Assembly (NCBI GenBank): GCA_010094025.1
Contig: ML991911.1
Span: forward strand, 1-22,639
Direction of reading: 5' to 3'
From: Viridothelium virens
Lineage: Eukaryota; Ascomycota; Dothideomycetes; Trypetheliales; Trypetheliaceae
Length of the DNA: 22,639 bases
The notes below the pieces were generated by a model. The model saw nothing but the letters and a program-made list of their open reading frames with translations, ran no database searches and was not told the DNA's origin. The position numbers and the translations under genes were made by a program. Position 1 is the stretch's first letter, and each line of letters starts with the position of its first letter. Of the stretch, positions 9,605 through 19,987 are shown one piece after another.

Positions 9605-11048
9605 TTAGCTCAATACCACGCCAATAATACCATGGCAAAGTTCCCGATTATACATGATGCATTCCTTGATCACCAAGCCAACATCGCCAAGCAAATCTCT
9701 CCACTCCTTCATTGTCCGCTCCCGACCGCCACACCCGCCCAACATCACCAGGTCCAGAGCAGCTGCATGGGCGGGTACTTCTGTTTCGGGTAGTATCATA
9801 TCGTTGATCAGAAGCACGGACTGAACACCCATAGCAGACCTGATCTGGCGCAAAATGTGCTTCGATTTCTCATCACTCCAATTATGAAGGATCCAACCAA
9901 GGTGATAAAACCTGGCACCTGGAAAACCATAAGTATCTATGTCTAAGAGAACCAGGCGCCTTATGAACTGAACATGACATTCACTCACCCTTCAGAGGCT
10001 GAGGCTCAAAGAAATCGTGCGCAAGAGCTTCGACGCCCGGTGTCTGCAACGCCTGGGCAAGGGTATGGGGCAGATCTTGCAAGATGACACGACCAGGGAC
10101 GTTAGGGAAACGGTGTCTGAATAGTGCGCAGTAGTGTCCAACATTACCGCCAACGTCCACAAAGACAGGCAAGGTGGGATCCCAGTTTTGAGTGTCGCGC
10201 TCGATTGGATATTCGTCTAGCCAGCGGGCTCTCACTGACTGCTCTAAAGCCATGTACTTAACCAGAGCTCCCAAGAGCTCAGGATTTTGGGAGAACCACG
10301 TGTATGTGTCTAAGTCGGTCTTGAGTGCAGACTGAAAGACTGTAGCCTTTTCATCGGTAACATCCTGATAGTTGCTGTTGCGTAGGAAGGCAGGCATTGC
10401 TTGAAACAGAGGACCGCCATTATCAAAACTATACAACCGATTATCGTCTGATGTTCGATTGCCTGGAATGAGAGAGGAGCGTCACTTACAAGTGCGTCAA
10501 GGTCGTGACTGCCTCTGGTGTTGCTAGCTTTTGGCATGTCTGGTTGGCTTCAAACTGATTAACACCTGCTTCACGAATGAGTCCCACCGAAGCCATATAT
10601 CTGAGGAGACGTCCTAACACTGACAATCAGTAGATGCCCCTGAGATACCTCAAATAACAGGTACAAGACGCACCAAGGGTGATGGGATTAGCATTAGTCA
10701 TATCCTGTAGCTGTTCAAGGGTTTTGGTTCCCGAGCTCCTCAGAGCTTCGAAAATTTTCAAATCATGACCTATTCTTGCAGCTGATGCTTGCAAGGGCTG
10801 GGGATGGTTAGTAGCGGTGAAGCTCTGTACTTTGATTCACTGTGCTTACATAGAGTGCACCGCGGAAAGTCAGCAGGACCCTTTGTATTAGGTTCTTGGC
10901 TGGGATTTGTCACATACATACGCGTGGCAGTCTCCTGGGATGTCTCTGCAGAAACAATGAGCTCCTGCAGCTCCTCCAGTAAAATACCCCGCGAAGTTCC
11001 GTTCGTGGACGCTAGAAGCTGCTTTACATCTTCAAGAAGATTTGACAT
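9605..11048 (-). CDS. SAM-dependent O-methyltransferase
   Basis: Predicted class I SAM-dependent O-methyltransferase of the plant-COMT/fungal secondary-metabolite type, expected to methylate a phenolic hydroxyl. The model is complement(9605..9918, 9989..10428, 10490..10613, 10674..10797, 10914..11048), 378 aa. All five exons join in phase. The first intron (116 bp) has a weak GTGACA donor, chosen because it alone keeps phase into PLQASAARIGHDLKIF. The others (60-70 bp) have GTGCGT, GTAAGT and GTGAGT donors. The N-terminal half is the winged-helix dimerisation domain (ITLGRLLRYMASVGLI, FFDNGGPLFQAMPAFL). The Rossmann part has the SAM loop VFVDVGGNVGHY (about 216-227), VILQDLP, and the catalytic-base motif LHNWSDE (His286). 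No broken motif was found. It diverges from the NR-PKS across 2.46 kb and is the best candidate tailoring enzyme in the window. Confidence 0.92.
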
Positions 11049-12289
11049 GATGTTTCGTCAATTACGAGCAGATAATGTGGAGAAACTGGGTAGCACGAGA
11101 TACTAAGAGATAAGGTCGGGCAGCGCCTGAGACTCCTTTAATAGAGAATGCTTTTGAGGTATCTTACCATTACTAATACCTGTGCCTCGGGAGATATATC
11201 GACAACAGGGATGAATCGGATCCGAAAAGGGCAGGAAAAGAAGACCAAAAAAAGCAGAGATCGATCGTGTCACTACACCACCGGGGTCTCCATCAATACT
11301 TTCTTGAAGGCTTATCAGTAATCAAATTTTCTTTATAAGATTTCTTCCGCATTACTACGCCAGAGAAGCTCGCGTTCATGACGATTTCACTTTGTGTCTG
11401 TTGACAGAACTTATTGGGGGCGCCTATGAGTCTCCCAGAAAAAGTCTCACGAGGACGGAGGGTTCCTCGTAGGCTGAGCAGCTCGCAGAGGGCGGTCGAA
11501 GCGCAAGAGTCAGGACTTTGTCCAATCGAAGAGGGCGTTGTTGGACTGGCCCGACGTAGAGCATGTTCTGTCATTGCTCATCTCTGCGGCCCATGAATTC
11601 TTGAGTAAAAGCCCAATGTATGCAGTCAACCTCTTAGGTCTTTACCCAACCCGAAAACGAAACTCGGTATCCAACAGACACAATTTCAAGGCAGCATAGA
11701 TCTTGCATATCGAATCTCATGTCGTCATGCATAGAGCTGCGAGTTCAGTATCTTGAGGAAGTGATGGCGAATGTGGCATGCAAATTGTGGAACCTGCCGG
11801 GAAATCTGAAATACAAATGCATGAGGCCGATCTCCTAACCGGGATCCATTAGTGGTGCCCATGCCGATCTACGATGCAGGAAAGACGTTACCTCCACAAA
11901 ATCGAGTCATACAGCTTCGGGTGGGATATTCTACTATTTTCTACGTTTCCGTTGCCGGTGTACTCCAGGGGACGTAAGGTAAGGTCTGGACGGGATGGCC
12001 AGACAGACAGCGGCTACTTCGTTGGGCGATAACAATTGTGCTAGCTAGTCATAGATCGGAATCTTGCGGCTCTACAGCTGCTCGTACATAGATGACAGGT
12101 CGATAGTTGTAGCTACAGCAACGCTAGCAGCAATGGTCGTGGTCATTGACCCGGATTTTCTTTCCTCCCTGGTCAAAGTGATGCACATCCTAGTCTAAAG
12201 TAGTCTAGCTCGGAGCATACTGCATAGATCTGAATCTAGACTCTCCAGGTCGGTAACAAGTGTCCGATCTTAACATAGACTACCTTATT

Positions 12290-12970
12290 AAAATCGGACC
12301 CTCTCACAATACTTAAGTTTTGGAGATAATATAAATGTTATATACTGATGAAAATAAGAATAAATATTTCGGTGTGTTCTATATAGAATACGTTTAAAAA
12401 GACACAAAATAAGTGTAAATCAAAATTAAATAGAGCTGTCAAGATTGTATTGGGTGTGGCTAGCGGAGTATCTAAATTGGACATCTATCTCCGATCCCGA
12501 AAGGCCATTTTTCTGGTGTAGATTCTATTATCTAGACTCATTCTCAATTAAAATCCTAGAAAAGAACTTAACTATAGAAGAGAACCTAAATGATGATTTA
12601 TATCTGGCGTGGAATCTTGAGGGTGACTCTAGTTTAGATCTAGAAAAAGAAGATTGACTGAGTAAAGATCTAGCGGAGACGTGAACAGGGGAATCAGTGG
12701 ACTCAAATAGGTCTTAAGCCAACGTTGCTTAAGAAATAGAGCTGTCTCAGCTATACAAGAGCCTTTTCTTTGTAAAAAAAAAAGCCAAAAAAAAAACAAC
12801 CCCATCTGGCTCTTATTTCCGCCCATTCTGTTTCACCCTTTCTGACATCTTGTCGATCAACATCTACTATTCAAAACTTCTCGAATTTGTCTCTACTTCT
12901 GTCTATAGCTACAAGCCTAGCCATTTGATCTATACCACAATATTTTAAATAAAAGGCGGTCTTTCCGATA
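12290..12970. other. AT-rich island, possible decayed insertion
   Basis: Sharply AT-rich compared with both sides: by my count about 23% G+C over 12301-12420 and 25% over 12541-12600. It has poly-A tracts near 12773-12798. A 70-codon frame at 12445-12657 is probably chance. No terminal repeats or transposase motifs were found. RIP-type mutation of an old element is one explanation but could not be tested by eye. Confidence 0.5.
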
Positions 12971-13330
12971 AATAATTTAGTGGTGGGTTTATTACCAAGT
13001 GCTTTGTCAGCCAGGGAACCGTCAATAGGACGGGAGCTAAGTATCCATGTAACAACGATCGCTATAGCGCGTGAAACTTGGCTTCATAGGGCTCCTTGGA
13101 GTCGCGAATACAACCAGACCCAAGCTTCCGCAAAATTGACAGTGACCTCAAAGACGCAGATTTTGGAAAGATGGAAAAACAGAAGAAAAAGACAGAGCAA
13201 CAAAAGAATAATATCAAACAACCATATCGACGCTTAGGTACGTATTTGTCACGGACGCCGAGCTAGGGTTGCTAGTGTTTACCGGGCTCCTTGCAATACC
13301 ACGTCGAATGGGACGAAAGGATTTTAGTAT

Positions 13331-13412
13331 CCGGGCCTAAAACCCGAATCCGTCCAACTTCAAGAACCAGAGGAAAAGACCCCGGTACACGGGCCTGGAG
13401 TCCGAGTCCGCC
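13331..13412. promoter_or_regulatory. CGG/CCG-rich promoter segment upstream of NR-PKS
   Basis: Contains the inverted pair CGGG (13332-13335) / CCCG (13343-13346) with a 7-base spacer, two copies of CGGGCCT, and tandem GTCCGA/GTCCGC. Zn2Cys6 proteins bind CGG half-sites in pairs, so this is a reasonable place for the cluster regulator to bind. That is inference from motif type only. Confidence 0.35.
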
Positions 13413-13438
13413 TAACATCCCATGTATATTTCACAGTA

Positions 13439-13447
13439 TTTATATAG
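13439..13447 (+). promoter_or_regulatory. Possible TATA box of NR-PKS
   Basis: TTTATATAG, 65-73 bases before the chosen PKS start at 13512. Its spacing fits a short 5' leader and supports that start over the upstream in-frame codon at 13422, which would lie before the TATA box. Confidence 0.5.
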
Positions 13448-13511
13448 GCTTGACTGCGCTTCCGATCGTATGTTTAACAAAGCAGTGTACAGAAAGGAGC
13501 TTGCGACTAAC

Positions 13512-16500
13512 ATGATAAGAGCAAAAGTTCTCTACTTCTCTGGCGAGATTCCCCAAGGAGATCCACAGGGCGACCAAAGGCATTTGTTCAGAAAATTGCA
13601 CCTGCTCAGCAAGGAGAGGGCCCATTCAATCCTAGCTTCATTTTTGGATTGCGTTACCTCAGCTTTGAGAGAAGAATGCAGTCGATTGAATCGAGCCCAG
13701 AGAGAGTTGATACCATGCTACGAGAGCGTCCTGGACTTGACCGATCATGTCGTTCAGCTGAGGAAAACGTCACTTGGTGGAGCTATCGAGCGAGTATTGG
13801 CTTTTGTATTTCAGCTAGGTAGCTTTGTTGCGTAAGTGGTCAGAAAACAGATCTCGACGTGGATGCTTACCGATTTATCAAAGTTATCATGAAGCTCATC
13901 CACTTGAGTACAATTTCCAGGCGTCAAACGCCTCTCTTATCGGAAGAGGCATAGGTCTACTTTCAGCGGCAGCTGTTGGGATGTCTCCAAGCGTGTCGAT
14001 GATTCCAAATGTCGCCGAGGACATCACGAGGGTGGCATTTCGATTTGGACTTGTCGTAGACCAAGTATGCCGGTCACTGGAGGTTTCACCCGATGAAATA
14101 AATGCCGAAGGTGCCTGGGTGTACTGTGTACATGGAATTGATGAGAAGGACGCCCACCTAGCAGTGGCCCGTTTCAACACTGAAAAGGTAAATGAACACT
14201 TACGAATGCAATGATCATACTTTAACACGGACACCAGGCATTTCCTGAGACGAGTATGGCGTCTGTGTTCAATGTTGACGGGAAGTCTGTCAACATCGGT
14301 GGCCCACCGTCGACTCTCAAGGCTCTCTTCTCCGAGTCTGATTTTTTCAAGCACACAAGGGCGGTGCCGATGAAGAAAATCCAGGGAATGTGGCATATGG
14401 GTAGAATCTATGGCAAGGAGCATATTCAGGAAATGGTCCCGAAGATCGACCAAGGATATCAGCTGTATCTTTCATTGTTCTCCCCCGTGACTGGACAGCT
14501 GTTTGAGTCTACCGACGCTACATCGCTGCTCGAGCAAATCATGGAGGAGATCTTGACGGAAAGAGTTCGCTGGAACCGAGTCGTAAATGGCGTTACCCAT
14601 CTATTGAGGCAAATTTCGCCCGAGTCCATTCAGTTGGTTGCCGTACAGCCATCACACTACCTCGAGAGCTTACTCGAGCATTGGCGAGCCGAACTTCCCA
14701 CAGGGACGCTATCGAGCCTGGATATGATGACAGCAGTCATGGGTCTCCCAATAGGGAAAAGCCCACCCAAGGACGCGAAGTCGTCGAAAATCGCCGTCGT
14801 AGGAATGGCTTGCCGGTTTCCAGGGGGCGCGGATGACACAGATAAGTTCTGGCAGGTATTGGCACAAGGGCGAGATGTCCACAGTCACGTCCCACCAGAT
14901 CGCTTCAATGTTGAAACCCATGTTGACCCAGCGGGGAAAAAGCCCAACACGTCTAAAACGCCCTACGGCTGCTTTGTGGATAACCCTGGTCTTTTTGATG
15001 CCATGTTTTTTGGGATGTCTCCACGGGAGGCTGAGCAGACAGACCCAATGCATCGACTTGCCCTAGTCACAGCCTTCGAAGCGTTAGAGAATTCAGGGTA
15101 TGTGCATGGTCGAGGTATACATTCCCGACGTGTGGGTACATTCTACGGACAAGCCAGCGATGATTACCGCGAGGTGAACTCCGGCCAGGATGTTAGTACT
15201 TACTTCATTCCCGGTGGGTGTAGAGCGTTTGCTCCTGGACGCATTAACTACTTCTTCAAATTCTGGGGCCCAAGCTTCAGCGTCGACACAGCCTGCTCAT
15301 CTAGTTTAGCAGCAATACAGGCTGCATGTACCTCACTATGGAGTGCAGATGTCGACATGGCAATCACAGGAGGACTCAACATCCTCACAAACTCTGATGT
15401 CTACGCAGGACTGAGCAGCGGCCACTTTCTGTCCCCGACCGGAGGCTGTAAGACATGGGATGAGGGAGCGGATGGCTATTGCCGTGCAGATGGTGTTGGC
15501 AGTGTAGTTCTGAAACGACTAGAGGATGCTCAGGCCGACAACGATAATATCCTTGCCGTTATTCTGTCTGCAGCAACTGATCATTCAGCTGAGGCGGTGT
15601 CCATCACACATCCCCATGATGCGGCGCAGGCATACCTTTATACCCAAGTAATAAGACGTGCTGGAATTGACCCACTGGAGGTCGGCTATGTCGAAATGCA
15701 TGGCACTGGAACCCAAGCAGGTGATGGCATGGAGATGAGCTCGGTTACAGGCGTCTTTGCCCCTGGCGCTAATGATCGTGTACGACCACGAGATTTACCT
15801 CTCCATATTGGATCTGTCAAAGCTAACATGGGCCACGGAGAGGCGGCTGCTGGGATCATGGCCTTTATCAAGACCATGTTAGTCTTTCAGAAAGGCACGA
15901 TACCTCCTCACGTTGGTATTAAGACGCGGCTGAATCCATCCTTGCCTGGAGATTTGGTTGAGAGGAACGTGGTCATTCCTTACACGGCAGCTTCTTGGGG
16001 TCCAAGTAGCAAGCATAAAAGGCTAGCTATGGTGAATAACTTCGGAGCCGCTGGAGGAAATACCTCTATTATCGTGGAAGAGGCGACGCCGCGGTCGAGA
16101 ACGGGTGAGGACCCACGACAGGTACAGGTCATTCCCATATCAGCCAAGTCAGCGCTTTCTCTACACGAAAACATCAAACGTCTCGTGGAGTACATCGAAT
16201 CCCGACAGGATCTCTCTATTGCAGACTTGTCGTACTCCCTGTCGGCCCGGAAAATGCATTATAACTACCGGGTCTCCATTCTCGCGACCTCTCGAGTTGA
16301 AGCTGCTGATCTACTTCGACCCCATATTGAAACCTCTTTAACCCAAGCACCAAATTCTGGGAAACAGTCTCCAGTGGCCTTTGCTTTTGCTGGGCAAGGC
16401 ACATTCTATATCGGTATTGGCGCACAGTTGTATCGAGACTCTCTTTTGTTCCGGAAGCAGCTCGATCAACTTGATAGCCTTGCTCGGCGACAGAAGTTTT

Positions 16501-18957
16501 CCTCATTCCTATCCATTGTCACTGGCATCGACCGTGCTGACGATATCTCAATGGTTTCCATACATCTGGCCATAGTGTGCGTAGAGATCGCCTTGGCCCG
16601 GCTATGGGGATCATTTGGCATCAAGCCAAGCGTCGTCATCGGGCATAGCTTGGGCGAATATGCGGCACTGAACGTGGCAGGTGTTCTCTCTGACAGTGCT
16701 ACCATATTTCTCGTCGGTACTCGTGCCACATTGTTAAGCTCGAAATGTACATCTCACACCCATGGCATGTTATCCATACGCACATCGGTGGCCAATATCG
16801 CACAGACAGCAGGTGGCGTTCCGTTCGAGGTATCCTGCATCAACAGCCCCAATGAAACAGTTGTTGGTGGCTCACTAGCAGAGATGGAGGCCCTTTCTGC
16901 CGCTCTGACTACAGCTGGTCACAGAACAGTTCGACTAGATGTCGCACATGCCTATCATACCAGCCAGATGGACGTTCTCCTGAATTCTTTCGTCAAACAG
17001 ACCCAGGCGGTTGTCTGCAAGAAGCCTAGTATTCCTATCATTTCCCCTCACCATGCCAGAGTACTGACCTCGAATGATTTGGTCGATGTGTCGTATCTAG
17101 CTGCTGCGACTCGGGAAACAGTGAATTTTGCCGGGGCTCTCAATGCTGCATGGGACTCAGGCATGGTTTCCAGTTCCACAATCTGGCTTGAGATGGGACA
17201 CCATCCCACCTGCTGCGGTTTCATTAGTCGAACGTTGCCTTCGACTCGATCGGTATATCCAAGTTTACACCGAGACAGTGATAATTGGACAACCCTGACG
17301 AAGGCGCTCTGTGCCTTATATAGTGCCGGGATGGACCTCGGCTGGAATGAATATCACCGTCCCTTCGAGCGGGCGCTCCGACTAGTCGACACCCCAACAT
17401 ATGCGTGGAACAATAAGAATTACTGGATCCAGTATCGCGGAGAATGGAATCTGACCAAAGGACGATCTGGACCTGAGCCCGCACCCACCCCAGGCGTGAA
17501 GGGATTCCAGACGTCTAGCATCCACCGGCTCACATCAGAGCAATACAGTGCATCCAAGGCCAAATTATCGACTGAATCCAATATCACTGACCCGTCGCTT
17601 CGAGACGTAGTTGATGGACATGCTATGAATGGCTACGGGGTTGCCTCTTCTGTAAGTCAATACGACTATCCTGAAATGTCACCAAACATTTGAACAGTAT
17701 TTTTCTCACACTATGCAGTTCCTTCACGCAGACATGGCATACACATTGGCGAGACGCATCCGCAACCAGAGTTTCCCGAGCTCGGCTTCTCTTAGCATTA
17801 ATGTCGCAGATTTCGAGTACCACGATCCTGTCGTCAAGCAACGGAGCACGAGTGATGGTCAGCCTATCCTAGTTGTCGCGGAGGCCGATCTGGATAAGAT
17901 GGAGGTCCAGGTAAAATGGTTCAATCCCGCCAAGGAGTTATGGTATTGCCGTGCCACGATTTTCTACGAGGATCCTTCGTCGTGGTTGTCCACATGGTCC
18001 CGCTCTGCAAAACTAGTATTAAGTCGTATTGAAGCTCTGAACGATATGGCAGCCACTGGTAGAGCCAGCAAACTCACCACAGACCTTGCCTACAGCCTCT
18101 TTGGTAAACTTGTCAAATACTCGAAGATGTATCAGACCATGCAGTGGGTGGTCCTCAATGAGGACGAGGCCGTAGCTGAGGTGCTATTTCCTCCGGATGC
18201 CGGTGGGAATTGGACCGTTCCGCCCCATTTCGTCGATGGCCTTGTATCCCTGTCAGGTTTCATCTTGAACGGCGGTACCCATTTCGACAACACAAGTAAC
18301 TTCTTCATCACGCCATCCTGGAAGTCGATGCGCTTCGCAAAGCCGCTGACGCCTGGTGGTCGGTACATGGCTTATGTGAGGATGGTGCCTGCCGAAAGCC
18401 ACTGTTTTGTTGGAGATGTGTATATTTTACAGGGTCCTGAGATTGTTGGTGTTGTGGAAGCCATTCTATTTCGGCAGTGGCCAAGGGTCATGCTCAATCG
18501 CTTCTTCAAGCCTCCAGATGCTCCGGTGAAAGCGGCAGCGGGGATTCCTGCAGAACGCAAGACTCTCCCATGTGCCGTGCCTGCTTTTACACCACCCAGC
18601 TCTACGCGCAGCTCAGATGATTTGGGTTCCTCGCCAGTCATAGTCCCTCAAACCGATCAGGACATGCAGACCGCCGCAACAACGCCGCCGGACCAAAATA
18701 CAGATTCGTCGGATGGTCCTCGCGTGGGTTCAGGCAAAACGGACATTACTTCCCGCGCCCTCACTCTGGTTGCCGAAGAGCTCGCTGTTGATATTGGCCT
18801 TCTTACGGATGAAGCTCAAATTTCAGACTTGGGTCTCGACTCCCTTATGTCTCTTGTCATGTCTCAGAGACTGCGAGAGGAGCTGGGGATCGAGATCAGA
18901 GACTCTTTCTTCTTGGAGATTTCCACAATTGGAGACTTGAAGAAACTGCTTCGCTAA
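13512..18957 (+). CDS. Non-reducing polyketide synthase, SAT-KS-MAT-PT-ACP
   Basis: Iterative type I NR-PKS that builds an aromatic polyketide from malonyl units. The model is 13512..13831, 13884..14187, 14238..17651, 17719..18957, 1758 aa. Introns of 52, 50 and 67 bp all keep phase. The start was chosen because KVLYFSGEIPQGDPQGDQ is the usual SAT opening. Domains: SAT (about 1-375), KS (about 390-820; DTACSSS Cys561, HGTGTQAGD His696, NMGHGEA His741), MAT (about 930-1240; GHSLGEY Ser1012, AHAYHTSQMD), PT (about 1310-1620; DGHAMNGYG His1336, HFVDGLVSLSG Asp1519), a Ser/Thr/Pro-rich linker, and one ACP (DLGLDSL, Ser1721 for phosphopantetheine). The protein ends at two tandem stops right after the ACP: no TE/CLC, reductase, methyltransferase or second ACP. 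The expected SAT GxCxG motif reads GRGIG (Gly129 in the Cys position). It converges with the Zn2Cys6 regulator and diverges from the O-methyltransferase. The product cannot be assigned; the KS and PT sequence looks nearer orsellinate-type synthases than aflatoxin-type, by eye only. Confidence 0.96.
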
Positions 18958-19987
18958 TAAGACACCCGCGGCCACTCCTGCCTATGAAGATAAGCTGGCT
19001 TACCTGGCAAGCATATTCGTACTCCAACAGTGCGTCTCCTTGATACTTGCCTTTGAAGAATTCGGAAATGGACTTTGTGGAGAGTGGGTTCAACATGCCA
19101 CAGCAGCTGTAAAAGATCACATTTCAAAGGACCCGAAATACTTGAGGAAAATAGAAGGTTCTTCGTATTGAATATCACTGCAAATTAGAAAAGCAAAAAC
19201 AGGAAGAAAAAGGAAAAAAGAACCCTTTGACAGAGAATTCGGAGACGGCGCGATCTCTTTCACCTGATACCTATCTTACATCGTTCGGACGTTGCTGGCG
19301 CAGCGAGATGACGGCGCTGATGGTGACTGCTGGTTAGGCCGGGCTTGGGCGGAGTCTGCACCACCCAAACACCAACGAGAGCGCGCATCACTAGAGTGCA
19401 CAGAATTTAGACAATTGAAACTGCGATCACTGATAGAACAACGGCGCTATGCGAGAAATCAAGAACAGTCACTATCGTCGAGGAAGTCCGCGCGAATAAA
19501 AAGTCGGCAACGTGACAAGTCGTGCAACGCGAATCTCCAGGGTTGACAATATTTCCGTTGCTTCGAATCCGGGCAGATCGACAAGGACTGCAGAAGAATG
19601 AATGCTGCGGGATCTGCTCTGCAATAGCCTACGAGCCTACTGGAAGTACGTGCGCTGAGAGGGAGCCTGGTGGGACGAAACGGTCGCGTGGGTTGCGGCG
19701 GTCAATGTGCGGCGTGGGTGCTATTTGGTTGCGGCGACGAACTTGTCTAGCTGAAGATGAATTACGTGATCAATATATATAGCTAGACGTTCAAAAGCCA
19801 TCGCAACTGTATCGAAGTGCTTGGATGGTAGAATTGCTGCATTTTTCAGCTCTGTCTTGTGGCGAGTCAGGGAGTCCAAACTTGCCTAATTAGAGGTAGA
19901 CAAATCTGACACCAATTCCTTTCTTATATGACGACGAGCTTGTCGCTCTAGGTCTTCTCTTTAGAGTCCCAGCGTTTGCGCAAGACC
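18958..19987. other. Convergent intergenic region between NR-PKS and regulator
   Basis: About 1.03 kb between two 3' ends, expected to hold both transcription terminators. A 70-codon plus-strand frame with no ATG at its head (18959-19168, stop at 19169) directly follows the PKS stop and looks coding-like (AYEDKLAYLASIFVLQQC, EEFGNGLCGEWVQHA) but matches no family I can name. No thioesterase motif (GxSxG) was found. A GGTTGCGGCG direct repeat occurs near 19700-19740. Confidence 0.45.

Larger units (their letters stand above)
11049..13511. promoter_or_regulatory. Divergent intergenic region between methyltransferase and NR-PKS
   Basis: About 2.46 kb between two start codons facing away from each other, expected to carry the control elements of both genes. 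No gene is supported: the frames at 11293-11574 (minus) and 12980-13237 (plus) show no family motif. It contains an AT-rich island (separate entry), a small inverted repeat GTCCGAT (12262-12268) / ATCGGAC (12293-12299), and a CGG/CCG-rich section close to the PKS. Confidence 0.55.

Noticed and set aside
12445-12657. 70-codon frame in the AT-rich island as a possible transposon protein
   Set aside because: No transposase or other domain motif, and no terminal repeats around it.
13422-13511. Upstream in-frame start for the PKS at 13422
   Set aside because: It lies before the TATA-like element and adds 30 residues not expected before the usual SAT opening.
19550-19580. TTCGAATCC resembling a tRNA T-loop
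   Set aside because: The flanking bases do not pair as a T-stem and no anticodon or acceptor arms could be built around it.
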